NCBI GenBank assembly: GCA_020346245.1
Contig: CP070778.1
Location: forward strand, 233,703 to 266,322
Length of the DNA stretch: 32,620 nucleotides
Source of the DNA: Flavobacteriaceae bacterium
Lineage (GTDB): Bacteria > Bacteroidota > Bacteroidia > Flavobacteriales > Flavobacteriaceae
Direction of reading: 5' to 3'
Shown here: one piece after another, positions 8,783-16,504 of the stretch
Position numbering within the stretch: the stretch's first letter is position 1
How the letters are laid out: every line of letters starts with the position of its first letter
Program-made: the position numbers and the translations under genes
The notes under the pieces: generated by a model
The model's database searches: none
The model's input: the letters and a program-made list of their open reading frames with translations, nothing else
What the model was told of the DNA's origin: nothing

Positions 8783-9328
8783 ATGAAAATCATTAAACTT
8801 CTAATCTTTGCTCTTTTATTAACAGGCCTAATCTCATGCAAAGATGATCAAAAATTATCAGATGCCTATGTTGAGCCGGCTGTTTCTACATATTATTTTA
8901 TAAGACATGCGGAAAAGATCAGAATTGATTCAGAAGACGTTGATCCCGAACTTAGTCAAAAAGGGCTTGGGCGGGCCATGCACTGGGCAGAAATATTGAA
9001 CGATGTTGAACTTAATACAATATATTCTACAGATTATGAGCGCACAACCATGACTGCTGCACCCACTTCTGTTAAAAAAGAAATAACGGTCCAATATTAT
9101 GACCCAGAGAATATAGATATCGAACAATTTAAGCTAGATAATTTAGGCAAAAAAGTCCTTGTTGTCGGACATAGCCACTCAACACCCGAGTTTGTAAATA
9201 AAATGCTTGGAGAGGAGAAATATGCAGCTATGGATGACTATGACAATGGAAGCCTATTCATCGTTCAGGTAACCGGAAAAAATGTAACTTCCAATCGACT
9301 ACATTTTAATTGCAACTGTCCGGATTAA
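8783..9328 (+). CDS. Histidine-phosphatase (SixA/phosphoglycerate mutase-like) lipoprotein
   Basis: Small histidine-phosphatase-superfamily protein of 181 aa with an SpII signal (IIKLLIFALLLTGLISC, lipid Cys at about 19), so probably anchored in the envelope. The catalytic motif YYFIRHAEK supplies the phospho-accepting His and the Arg of RH. DPELSQKGLGRAMHWA and IYSTDYERTTMTA carry the second conserved Arg, and VLVVGHSHSTPEF carries the second His. The core is intact but short, as in SixA. The substrate cannot be told; phosphohistidine, sugar phosphates and other phosphoesters are possible. Its 3' end overlaps the convergent lipoprotein gene by 23 bases. Confidence 0.87.
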   Translation: MKIIKLLIFALLLTGLISCKDDQKLSDAYVEPAVSTYYFIRHAEKIRIDSEDVDPELSQKGLGRAMHWAEILNDVELNTIYSTDYERTTMTAAPTSVKKEITVQYYDPENIDIEQFKLDNLGKKVLVVGHSHSTPEFVNKMLGEEKYAAMDDYDNGSLFIVQVTGKNVTSNRLHFNCNCPD

Positions 9329-10055
9329 CGCTGATATCTCCTAAACGAATAGTAGATAAAAGCTCTAATTCATTCAATTTAAAGAGAGCTTCCAACTCAT
9401 ATACTGAAATATTGCCTGAGGCTTTATAGTTGTAATAATCAACAAACCGAATTCCATTTATATTGCGTTCGTTAAACGCTTTCCTAAATCTGGCTCCACC
9501 GCCATCTGTATTAAATTGATAGGCTAAGTAATCTGGTGTAAAAGTCTCTTTATTAATCCAGTATATATAAATATCTTCAAAATCTTCACCCCCGTCCTTT
9601 TCATCAAAAGTAACTTCCACTTTGTAGTATTGCCTGTCCCCTATTTTGGTTTCCCCCAGATACTTTTTATTCACAGCAGGATCATTTAAACCGTATGGGA
9701 GATAGGCAAAATAATGAACAGAATTAATTGAATTTGAATATTTAATGGCCATTGTGTCGGCTACATTAACCGGGTTCCCATTAATGTACCTTTCAAAGCC
9801 ATTGTGCTTAAGGATATCCAAAATTATTGTTGAATCTTTTTCAATAATTCTTTTTAATGTTCTTCGGCCATTGGCGTTTTCCAATTCATATCTTATATTT
9901 CTTAAAGTGAAAGATATATTACAAGCTCTGTAAAGATTACCACCAGATACTTCTATGGACTTGTCAATGATGTCCTGTACCTCCATTTTAGCTGAATTGT
10001 TTTCCCTGCAACTAAATGAAACAAAAAAGATAAGGATGAATATAAATCTCAACAT
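9306..10055 (-). CDS. Lipoprotein of the DUF6503-like family
   Basis: A 249-aa protein with a short lipoprotein signal (MLRFIFILIFFVSFSC, lipid Cys at 16), followed by VQDIIDKSIEVSGGN and a series of beta strands rich in aromatic residues (ERYINGNP, DRQYYKVEVTFDEKDGGE, IYIYWINKETFTPDYLAYQF). This is the pattern of the Bacteroidota family NCBI labels DUF6503, as I remember it, sometimes misnamed as an aldolase. The half-barrel look suggests a LolA/LppX-like lipid- or ligand-binding fold; that is inference. An exact -7 box lies about 50 bases upstream. Function unknown. Confidence 0.8.
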   Translation of the reverse strand: MLRFIFILIFFVSFSCRENNSAKMEVQDIIDKSIEVSGGNLYRACNISFTLRNIRYELENANGRRTLKRIIEKDSTIILDILKHNGFERYINGNPVNVADTMAIKYSNSINSVHYFAYLPYGLNDPAVNKKYLGETKIGDRQYYKVEVTFDEKDGGEDFEDIYIYWINKETFTPDYLAYQFNTDGGGARFRKAFNERNINGIRFVDYYNYKASGNISVYELEALFKLNELELLSTIRLGDISVNPDSCN

Positions 10056-10106
10056 AGAAACGTTTTTACAGTAATCGTAAATATCATGTTTTCATTACAC
10101 TTTACA

Positions 10107-10114
10107 CAAAAATA
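10107..10114 (-). promoter_or_regulatory. Probable -7 box of the DUF6503-like gene
   Basis: Minus-strand TATTTTTG is an exact TAnnTTTG match, 51 bases upstream of the ATG at 10055, predicting a leader of about 45 bases. Confidence 0.45.
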
Positions 10115-10153
10115 AATTCAATTTCCAATATATCGTACTCAGGTATTTGTTCT

Positions 10154-10161
10154 TACTTTTG
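10154..10161 (+). promoter_or_regulatory. Probable -7 box of smpB, very close to the start codon
   Basis: TACTTTTG matches the Bacteroidota -7 consensus exactly and ends 6 bases before the smpB ATG. If it is used, the transcript begins within a few bases of the start codon. Confidence 0.5.
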
Positions 10162-10167
10162 TCTCTT

Positions 10168-10629
10168 ATGCAGAAAGCAATAAATATAAAAAACAAAAAA
10201 GCGCGTTTCGAATATGAATTCCTGGATTCCTATATAGCAGGAATTGTGCTTACTGGATCTGAAATAAAATCTATTCGCCTGGGAAAAGCCTCCATTACAG
10301 AAAGTTTTTGTGAATTCAATGAACAGGGAGAGCTTTTTGTAATAAACATGCAGGTTGATGAATATTCTCATGCTACTCACTTTAGCCACAAACCTAAAGC
10401 TGCAAGGAAACTGCTGTTAAAAAAGCAAGAATTAAAAAAACTGGAAAAAGAAGTAAAAAATACCGGGCTGACTATTATACCTATAAACCTATTCGTTAAT
10501 GACAAGGGATTGGCAAAACTTAAAATTGTTTTGGCAAAGGGAAAGAAATTATACGATAAAAGGGAAAGTATTAAGGACAGGGATAATAAAAGAAATCTGG
10601 ATCGGCTTAAAAAGAATTTCAATAACTAA
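10168..10629 (+). CDS. smpB: SsrA-binding protein SmpB (trans-translation)
   Basis: Binds tmRNA and places it in the A site of stalled ribosomes, so nascent chains are tagged for proteolysis. The 153-aa length is normal. Diagnostic segments are KNKKARFEYEFLDSYIAGIVLTGSEIKSIR, the GKASITESF loop, HKPKAARKLLLKKQE and the basic tail KGKKLYDKRESIKDRDNKRNL. An in-frame TTG seven codons upstream is possible, but that region is the -7 box TACTTTTG and the family normally begins just before the INIKNKKA segment, so the ATG at 10168 is preferred. tmRNA itself (ssrA) is not in the window. It converges with pcm across 35 bases. Confidence 0.97.
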   Translation: MQKAINIKNKKARFEYEFLDSYIAGIVLTGSEIKSIRLGKASITESFCEFNEQGELFVINMQVDEYSHATHFSHKPKAARKLLLKKQELKKLEKEVKNTGLTIIPINLFVNDKGLAKLKIVLAKGKKLYDKRESIKDRDNKRNLDRLKKNFNN

Positions 10630-10664
10630 GGACATTAGCACTAACTAATCCGTAAGCGAATTAA

Positions 10665-11315
10665 TTAATTTTTATCCTCTAAAAGCGGAACAAACCTAAA
10701 GGAACCAAATTCCTGTCTTTCGAATTCCTTCTCTGATTTTCTAATTATACGTGTCATAATCTGATCATCCAGGCCAACCGGAATAACCAATTTCCCCCCA
10801 ATTTTCAATTGAGATAAAAGAGCTTTGGGAATTTCAGGAGCTCCGGCAGTTACAATAATCCCTTCAAAAGGAGCCTCCGCAGGAAGACCCTTATAGCCAT
10901 CACCAAAAATTAATTTTTTGGGCCTGTATCCCATTTTCTTGAAAAATAAAGATGTCTTCTTAAATAATTCTAGCTGTCGTTCAATCGTGAAAACCTTAGC
11001 TTTCAATTTCAGTAATACGGCAGTCTGATAACCACTTCCCGTTCCTATTTCCAATATTTTATCTCCCGGATTCAGTTCTAATAAATCTGTTTGGAAGGCC
11101 ACGGTATATGGTTGCGATATGGTTTGTTCAGCAGCGATAGGAAAGGCTTTATCCTGGTATGCGTGATCTTCAAAACTACTATCCATAAATAAATGTCTTG
11201 GCACTGCCCTGATAGCATCCAACACGCTTTTGTTCTTTATATCCTTGGCAGCAATAATGTCTACAAGTTTATTGCGCATTCCTTTATGTTTGAAAGTATC
11301 TTTCAAGAGATTCAT
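10665..11315 (-). CDS. pcm: Protein-L-isoaspartate O-methyltransferase
   Basis: SAM-dependent methyltransferase that starts repair of isoaspartyl damage in ageing proteins. The 216-aa product has the PCMT signature in order: RAVPRHLFM, AYQDKAFPIAAEQTISQPYTVA (substrate-loop region), then the SAM-binding motif I ILEIGTGSGYQTAVL, the acidic FTIERQ motif, and GDGYKGLPAEAPFEGIIVTAGAPEIP. The C-terminus IGGKLVIPVG is also typical. In other bacteria pcm often neighbours surE or rpoS; here it faces smpB instead. The start is the only good ATG before the conserved region. Confidence 0.95.
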   Translation of the reverse strand: MNLLKDTFKHKGMRNKLVDIIAAKDIKNKSVLDAIRAVPRHLFMDSSFEDHAYQDKAFPIAAEQTISQPYTVAFQTDLLELNPGDKILEIGTGSGYQTAVLLKLKAKVFTIERQLELFKKTSLFFKKMGYRPKKLIFGDGYKGLPAEAPFEGIIVTAGAPEIPKALLSQLKIGGKLVIPVGLDDQIMTRIIRKSEKEFERQEFGSFRFVPLLEDKN

Positions 11316-11400
11316 TTTGTGTTGCTAAAATTAGAAAATCAAATTGAAACTATGGGCATATTCCAAGGTATACATTAGCTTAATTTAGAATTAATCTCCT

Positions 11401-11408
11401 TATTTTTG
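11401..11408 (+). promoter_or_regulatory. Probable -7 box of the Gfo/Idh gene
   Basis: TATTTTTG is an exact TAnnTTTG match with 15 bases between it and the ATG at 11424. It probably drives the plus-strand run that begins here. Confidence 0.5.
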
Positions 11409-11423
11409 AGGAAACTCAAATTT

Positions 11424-12389
11424 ATGCTCAAAGTTGGCGTATTAGGCGCAGGTCATTTAGGTAAAATTCATTTGCGCCTTCTTAATGAATCTCCTGAATA
11501 TGATTTAATTGGATTTTTCGACCCGGATTCAAAAAACAGTGAAAAGGTTGCTGCAGAATTCGGATATTCCTATTTTGACAATATAGATTCCTTAATGGAT
11601 GAAGTAGATGTCGTAGATATTGTAACACCCACCTTGTCCCATTATGAGTGTGCAAAGAAGGCCATGGAGAAAGGAAGGCATGTTTTCATTGAAAAACCAA
11701 TTACCAACACGCTACAGGAGGCTGAGGAACTTTTGAAAATTGAAAATGCGAATCAGGTAAAAGGACAGGTAGGACATGTAGAACGATTTAATCCTGCGTT
11801 TTCAGCGGTAAAAAACAATATTATGGATCCCATGTTTATTGAAACGCACAGGCTGGCTGAATTCAATCCCAGAGGAACTGATGTTCCTGTAGTATTAGAT
11901 TTAATGATTCATGATATAGATGTTATTCTTAGTGTCGTAAAGTCGGAAGTAAAACAAATAAATGCAAGTGGTGTTTCTGTTATTAGCAATTCCCCGGATA
12001 TTGCCAATGCCAGAATAGAATTTGAAAATGGATGCGTTGCTAATCTTACGGCAAGCAGAATCTCATTAAAAAACATGAGAAAATCCAGGTTTTTTCAACG
12101 TGACGCTTATATATCCGTTGATTTTCTGGAAAAGCAGGTCGAAGTTGTAAAAATGAAAGATGCTCCGGAAGTACCGGGAGAATTTGACATGGTGCTTCAG
12201 AATGCGGAAGGAGATAAAAAGCAGATTTATTTTGAGAATCCAGAAATTCTAAATAATAATGCTATTAAGGATGAACTTGAAACCTTTGCACGGGCCATAA
12301 ACAATAATAGCACTCCGGTCGTAACATTAAAACAAGGAACTCAGGCACTAAATGTGGCTTTACAGATAATTTCATCTTTCAAAAACTAA
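11424..12389 (+). CDS. Gfo/Idh/MocA-family NAD(P)-dependent oxidoreductase
   Basis: Rossmann-fold dehydrogenase that probably oxidises or reduces a sugar- or inositol-like substrate. The 321-aa product begins MLKVGVLGAGHLGKIHL (GxGxxG NAD-binding loop) and continues with VVDIVTPTLSHYECAKKA and the family hallmark HVFIEKPIT, whose EKP Lys is catalytic. The C-terminal alpha/beta domain contains DVPVVLDLMIHDIDVIL, with the conserved D-x-x-H-D arrangement. A TTG six codons upstream is in frame but lies within the -7 box. The substrate is unknown; its position before a hydroxyacyl-CoA dehydrogenase gene does not settle it. Confidence 0.9.
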   Translation: MLKVGVLGAGHLGKIHLRLLNESPEYDLIGFFDPDSKNSEKVAAEFGYSYFDNIDSLMDEVDVVDIVTPTLSHYECAKKAMEKGRHVFIEKPITNTLQEAEELLKIENANQVKGQVGHVERFNPAFSAVKNNIMDPMFIETHRLAEFNPRGTDVPVVLDLMIHDIDVILSVVKSEVKQINASGVSVISNSPDIANARIEFENGCVANLTASRISLKNMRKSRFFQRDAYISVDFLEKQVEVVKMKDAPEVPGEFDMVLQNAEGDKKQIYFENPEILNNNAIKDELETFARAINNNSTPVVTLKQGTQALNVALQIISSFKN

Positions 12390-12443
12390 TGGTATTGGAA
12401 CTAAATTCTAATTACGTAATTCTCACTGATCAATCGGCTTAAA

Positions 12444-13337
12444 ATGATAACAACAATTGCAGTAATAGGAGCAGGCACAATGGGTAACGGAATTGCCCAT
12501 GTATTTGCACAAAACGGCTACAAAGTACATTTGATTGACATCTCACAGGAAGTGCTGGATAAAGGGGTTTTAACGATTTCCAAAAATCTGGACAGGATGT
12601 TGCTGAAAAATGTCATAACTAAAAATATTAAAACGGCCACTTTAGGGAATATCTCAGGTTTTACTTCGCTGCAGGATGGAGTGAAAGAAGTGGGTTTGGT
12701 GATAGAAGCGGCAAGTGAAAATGTAGAATTAAAATTGGAGATCTTTAAAGAGTTAGACGTCCATTGCAGAGAAAACACAATTCTGGCGACCAATACGTCT
12801 TCAATCTCTATTACGCAAATTGCTGCAGTTACAAAAAGACCGGACAAAGTAATAGGAATGCACTTCATGAACCCGGTTCCAATAATGAAATTAGTAGAGA
12901 TCATAAGAGGTTATAGCACATGCGATAGTGTTACAAAAACCGTGATGGAAATATCTGAAAAATTAGGTAAAACAGCTACTGAAGTAAATGATTATCCCGG
13001 ATTTGTAGCAAACAGGATCCTAATGCCCATGATAAACGAAGCAATTGAAACTTTGTACAATAATGTAGCAGGTGTAACAGAAATAGATACGGTAATGAAA
13101 TTGGGTATGGCACACCCAATGGGACCCTTGCAATTGGCAGATTTCATTGGGCTTGATGTGTGCCTTTCAATTCTTAATGTTATGTATAGCGGCTTTAAAA
13201 ATCCTAAATACGCTCCATGTCCGCTTCTCGTAAATATGGTAATGGCAGGTAAAACGGGAATTAAATCGGGGGAAGGGTTCTATGACTATTCAGAATCGCG
13301 CAAGGCAGAAAAAGTAGCAAAACAATTTGCACAATAA
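12444..13337 (+). CDS. hbd: 3-hydroxybutyryl-CoA dehydrogenase
   Basis: NAD(P)-dependent oxidation of 3-hydroxyacyl-CoA to 3-ketoacyl-CoA. At 297 aa it is the stand-alone form, lacking the crotonase half of FadB. Motifs: MITTIAVIGAGTMGNGIAHVF (NAD-binding GxGxxG at 9-14), VIEAASENVELK, ATNTSSISIT, the catalytic HFMNPVPIMKLVEII with the active His, and GFVANRILMPMINEA followed by LGMAHPMGPLQLADFIGLD in the C-terminal domain. It may serve beta-oxidation, butanoyl-CoA or phenylacetate catabolism. Only 4 bases separate its stop from the DUF1015 gene, so the two are cotranscribed. A 54-base gap with a small palindrome lies upstream. Confidence 0.94.
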   Translation: MITTIAVIGAGTMGNGIAHVFAQNGYKVHLIDISQEVLDKGVLTISKNLDRMLLKNVITKNIKTATLGNISGFTSLQDGVKEVGLVIEAASENVELKLEIFKELDVHCRENTILATNTSSISITQIAAVTKRPDKVIGMHFMNPVPIMKLVEIIRGYSTCDSVTKTVMEISEKLGKTATEVNDYPGFVANRILMPMINEAIETLYNNVAGVTEIDTVMKLGMAHPMGPLQLADFIGLDVCLSILNVMYSGFKNPKYAPCPLLVNMVMAGKTGIKSGEGFYDYSESRKAEKVAKQFAQ

Positions 13338-13341
13338 GCCC

Positions 13342-14592
13342 ATGGCAGTTATTAAACCATTTAAAGCGGTACGACCTGCAAAGGACAAAACCCCATTTGT
13401 TGCTTCACGTTCCTATGAAGAATATTCAAAAAAAGAATTAGACTGCGTCTTAAACTACAATCCATTTTCCTTTTTGCATATTATTAATCCCGGATATAGG
13501 TTTAATAAAAAAGTGTCAGGCATGGAGCGTTTTAAACTTGTGCATAACAGATATTCAGAGTTTCTGGAAGACCAAATTCTATTGAAGGACACCGAAGAAA
13601 GCTTTTATATTTATAAAATTGAAAAAAACGATTTCAATTGCTGCGGAATAATATGTGGAACCAGTACTGAGGATTACAGGAATTCTGTAATTAAAAAACA
13701 CGAAAACACCATTGAAAGACGGGAAAAGTTATTTGCAAATTATCTCAATACCGTAAAGTTTAAAGCAGAACCAGTTTTAATGATTTATCCGGACACCAAT
13801 GGCGTAGCTTCAATTGTTGCTTCAGAGATAAAAAATAATCCGCAATGTCATTTTACAACACCAGACAATGTTACACATACCCTTTGGAAAATATCGGAAA
13901 AACGAACATTAAAAAATTTACAAAGTGAATTTGGCAAATTAAATTCCTTATATATAGCCGATGGGCATCACAGAAGTTCTTCTTCCAATCTCCTTTCGCT
14001 TCGAGCAAAAAAGGAAAACCCTGCGCATACGGGCCATGAACCTTATAATTTTATTATGAGTTATTTAATTCCCGAATCGGAGATAAAAATCTTTGAATTT
14101 AACCGAATGGTTCGTGATCTGAACGGTCATACTCCGGAAGAGTTTCTTGTAAAACTCGATAAATTTTATAGAATTAAAAATCATGGAACTCAATTGTACA
14201 GACCCCACAGGAAGCACCATTTTAGCATGTATCTCAATGGCTCATTTTATTCCTTATACCTCAGAAAAAAAGTATACCAACATTCCGATGTACTAAATAA
14301 ATTAGATACTCAGATCTTATACAAGACTATTCTGGAACCTATTCTAAATATAAAAGATCTAAGAAATGATAAACGCATTCAATATGGCCATGGCAAGCGT
14401 AATGTCATTAAAATGAAAGATGAAATTGATAGCGGGAACTTTGCGGTAGGTTTTGGGCTGGTTCCATTAGACGTTGAAGAGATAAAGGCAATAGCCGATG
14501 CGGGATTGGTTATGCCTCCAAAGAGCACCTATATTGAACCAAAACTCAGAAGTGCGCTCGTTATCTACGATTTAGATGTAACCGAAGGTTAA
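13342..14592 (+). CDS. DUF1015 family protein
   Basis: A 416-aa protein of the widespread DUF1015 family, whose biochemical role is not established. Recognisable segments are the start AVIKPFKAVRPAKDK, the SFLHIINPG motif, IYKIEKNDFNCCGIICGTSTEDY, HTLWKIS, the strongly conserved YIADGHHRSSSS, YNFIMSYLIPESEIKIFEFNR, and the C-terminal GLVMPPKSTYIEPKLRSALVIY. The His-rich ADGHHR suggests a catalytic or metal-binding site; that is inference. In many genomes the gene sits beside serine-biosynthesis dehydrogenases; here it directly follows hbd. The upstream TTG at 13327, which would overlap hbd, is rejected in favour of the ATG. Confidence 0.9.
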   Translation: MAVIKPFKAVRPAKDKTPFVASRSYEEYSKKELDCVLNYNPFSFLHIINPGYRFNKKVSGMERFKLVHNRYSEFLEDQILLKDTEESFYIYKIEKNDFNCCGIICGTSTEDYRNSVIKKHENTIERREKLFANYLNTVKFKAEPVLMIYPDTNGVASIVASEIKNNPQCHFTTPDNVTHTLWKISEKRTLKNLQSEFGKLNSLYIADGHHRSSSSNLLSLRAKKENPAHTGHEPYNFIMSYLIPESEIKIFEFNRMVRDLNGHTPEEFLVKLDKFYRIKNHGTQLYRPHRKHHFSMYLNGSFYSLYLRKKVYQHSDVLNKLDTQILYKTILEPILNIKDLRNDKRIQYGHGKRNVIKMKDEIDSGNFAVGFGLVPLDVEEIKAIADAGLVMPPKSTYIEPKLRSALVIYDLDVTEG

Positions 14593-14688
14593 AGATTGAG
14601 CTTAAGAATAACTAGCATTTGGGGAAATGGAATAAACCATACTCAGTCTTTGAACATAAAATATTTACTAATTTCAAATTAAAAATAC

Positions 14689-15360
14689 GTGTCTATAAAA
14701 AATAATCTTCTCAAAATTCTTGATGATCTTCCCCAGGATATAAGCCTCATTGCCGTTTCCAAAACCAAGACCAAAGAGGAAATTATGGAGGCTTATGAAG
14801 CTGGTCAGCGCATTTTTGGCGAAAACAAAATTCAGGAAATGGTTCTCAAATGGAGTGAGCTGCCAAAAGATATTGAATGGCATATGGTAGGGCATGTGCA
14901 ACGAAATAAAGTAAAATATATAGGAGAATTTGTCTCTCTGATTCATAGTGTGGATAGCTTAAAACTCCTAAAGGAGATTAACAAACAAGCAATAAAAAAT
15001 AATCGCAGGATTAACTGTTTACTTCAGATGCATATTGCTCAGGAACAAACAAAATTTGGTCTTAATGAAGCAGAGCTATTTCATTTATTGGATTCAGAGG
15101 AATTTGGAAACCTCAAAAATGTAACTATTCAGGGATTGATGGGTATGGCAACTTTTACCGATGATGAAGAACAAATCCGCAAAGAATTTGCATATTTAAA
15201 TTCGATCTATTTGAAATTAAAAAATAAAATGCCCGAAATAAATGTGCTATCAATGGGTATGAGTGGAGATTACAAAATTGCAATTGAAGAAGGCAGTACA
15301 ATGGTACGCATAGGAAGTAGTATCTTTGGTGTTAGAAATAACCAGGCTAAAATTAAGTAA
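14689..15360 (+). CDS. YggS/PLPBP family pyridoxal-phosphate homeostasis protein
   Basis: PLP-binding TIM-barrel protein that buffers free PLP and affects amino-acid metabolism; it has no known catalysis. The 223-aa length is typical. The PLP lysine is K25 in LIAVSKTKTKEEI. Further family motifs are FGENKIQEMVLKW, WHMVGHVQRNKVKYI, LLQMHIAQEQTKFGL, GLMGMATF and the phosphate-binding LSMGMSGDYKIAIEEGSTMVRIGSSIFG. The start is a GTG; no in-frame ATG precedes the conserved region, and MSIKNNLLKIL gives a normal N-terminus. It follows the DUF1015 gene by 96 bases and precedes the exonuclease gene by 22. Confidence 0.93.
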   Translation: MSIKNNLLKILDDLPQDISLIAVSKTKTKEEIMEAYEAGQRIFGENKIQEMVLKWSELPKDIEWHMVGHVQRNKVKYIGEFVSLIHSVDSLKLLKEINKQAIKNNRRINCLLQMHIAQEQTKFGLNEAELFHLLDSEEFGNLKNVTIQGLMGMATFTDDEEQIRKEFAYLNSIYLKLKNKMPEINVLSMGMSGDYKIAIEEGSTMVRIGSSIFGVRNNQAKIK

Positions 15361-15382
15361 ACAGCAATTTGTAAAAGTTTAA

Positions 15383-16504
15383 ATGTACGCTATACTCGAC
15401 ATAGAAACCACCGGAGGTAAATATAATGAAGAAGGGATAACCGAGATTGCTATTCATAAATTTGACGGACATAATGTTGTGGATAAGTTCATTAGCCTTG
15501 TAAATCCGGAAAAAGAAATTCAGCCTTTCGTTGTTAATCTCACAGGGATTAATAACAAAATGTTACGCACGGCTCCTAAGTTTCATGAAGTGGCAAAACG
15601 TATCGTTGAGATAACCAAAGACACCGTACTTGTAGCTCACAATGCCCAATTTGATTACAGAATCTTACGCACAGAATTCCGAAGATTAGGATTTGATTTT
15701 GAGAGGAAAACACTGTGTACAGTTGATCTTTCCAAAAGATTGATCCCAGATGCCGAATCGCATAGCCTGGGCAAACTGGTTCGATCCTTAGGAATCCCGG
15801 TTAGTGACCGTCATAGGGCTAACGGAGATGCTCTGGCCACATTAAAATTATTTAAACTTTTACTTACAAAAGACACTGACAAGGAAATAATAAAAGAAAT
15901 TGTGAGAGAAGAATCTCTGGGTGAACTCTCTCAGCGACAACTAGATATTGTAGCAAGTTTACCAACGGAAGTTGGCATATATTATATGCACAATAAAGAT
16001 GGTGAAATTATTTTTCTGGGAAAAAGTAACAATATCAAAAAACGAGTTAATCGTCACTTTTTAAGGAGTGGAGACCTGGCAAGACAAATTCAGAAAGAAA
16101 CCAAAAAGGTTACCTATGAAAAAACCGGGAGTGAATTAATAGCGCTATTAAAAGAAAATGAAGAGCTCTTAAAGAATAAACCTAAATATAATACTCAGGA
16201 TAAAAAAATTACGGTTTCAAATAAAAAACATCAAGTGCAAATTAATGGCTATGATATACTATCCGACAATTTAATCATAGTCGATAAAGGCAGGGAAATT
16301 GGTGAACGTAGTGCTATACTTATCAAAAATGGGGAATTTAGTGGTTTGGGTTTCTATAATCTGAACTATCAAATAAATAATATTCATATCTTAGAATCAA
16401 TTATTACCCCTATGAATAACTCTAGGTACACAAGAAAAATTATTGAATCGTACCTAAGAGATAAAAAGGTACTAGAGATTATTGAATTGAAAAACCAACA
16501 GTGA
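15383..16504 (+). CDS. DEDDh exonuclease fused to a GIY-YIG nuclease domain
   Basis: Two nuclease modules in one 373-aa chain. The N-terminal DnaQ-like 3'-5' exonuclease (about 1-165) has all acidic ligands: D6 and E8 in AILDIETTGG, D91 in VAHNAQFDY, and H144 and D149 in DRHRANGDALAT (DEDDh class). After a short linker comes a UvrC-like GIY-YIG domain (about 192-285): GIYYMHNKDGEII, then FLGKSNNIKKRVNRHF, with FLG in place of YIG and a conserved Arg. The last ~85 residues are not recognised. The architecture suggests nucleic-acid repair or processing. Its TGA overlaps the GTG start of the K+ channel gene by 4 bases, so translation is probably coupled. Confidence 0.9.
   Translation: MYAILDIETTGGKYNEEGITEIAIHKFDGHNVVDKFISLVNPEKEIQPFVVNLTGINNKMLRTAPKFHEVAKRIVEITKDTVLVAHNAQFDYRILRTEFRRLGFDFERKTLCTVDLSKRLIPDAESHSLGKLVRSLGIPVSDRHRANGDALATLKLFKLLLTKDTDKEIIKEIVREESLGELSQRQLDIVASLPTEVGIYYMHNKDGEIIFLGKSNNIKKRVNRHFLRSGDLARQIQKETKKVTYEKTGSELIALLKENEELLKNKPKYNTQDKKITVSNKKHQVQINGYDILSDNLIIVDKGREIGERSAILIKNGEFSGLGFYNLNYQINNIHILESIITPMNNSRYTRKIIESYLRDKKVLEIIELKNQQ

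Noticed and set aside
12410..12421. Palindrome AATTACGTAATT before hbd
   Set aside because: Short, AT-rich and with no second copy or associated regulator; not enough to call an operator.
12518..12904. Open frame of 128 codons opposite hbd
   Set aside because: Lies wholly within the well-supported hbd gene on the other strand and has no recognisable motifs.
14632..14689. Possible promoter before the YggS gene (TTTG then TAATTTCA)
   Set aside because: The -7 part has two mismatches and the spacing is short; readthrough from the DUF1015 gene is as likely.
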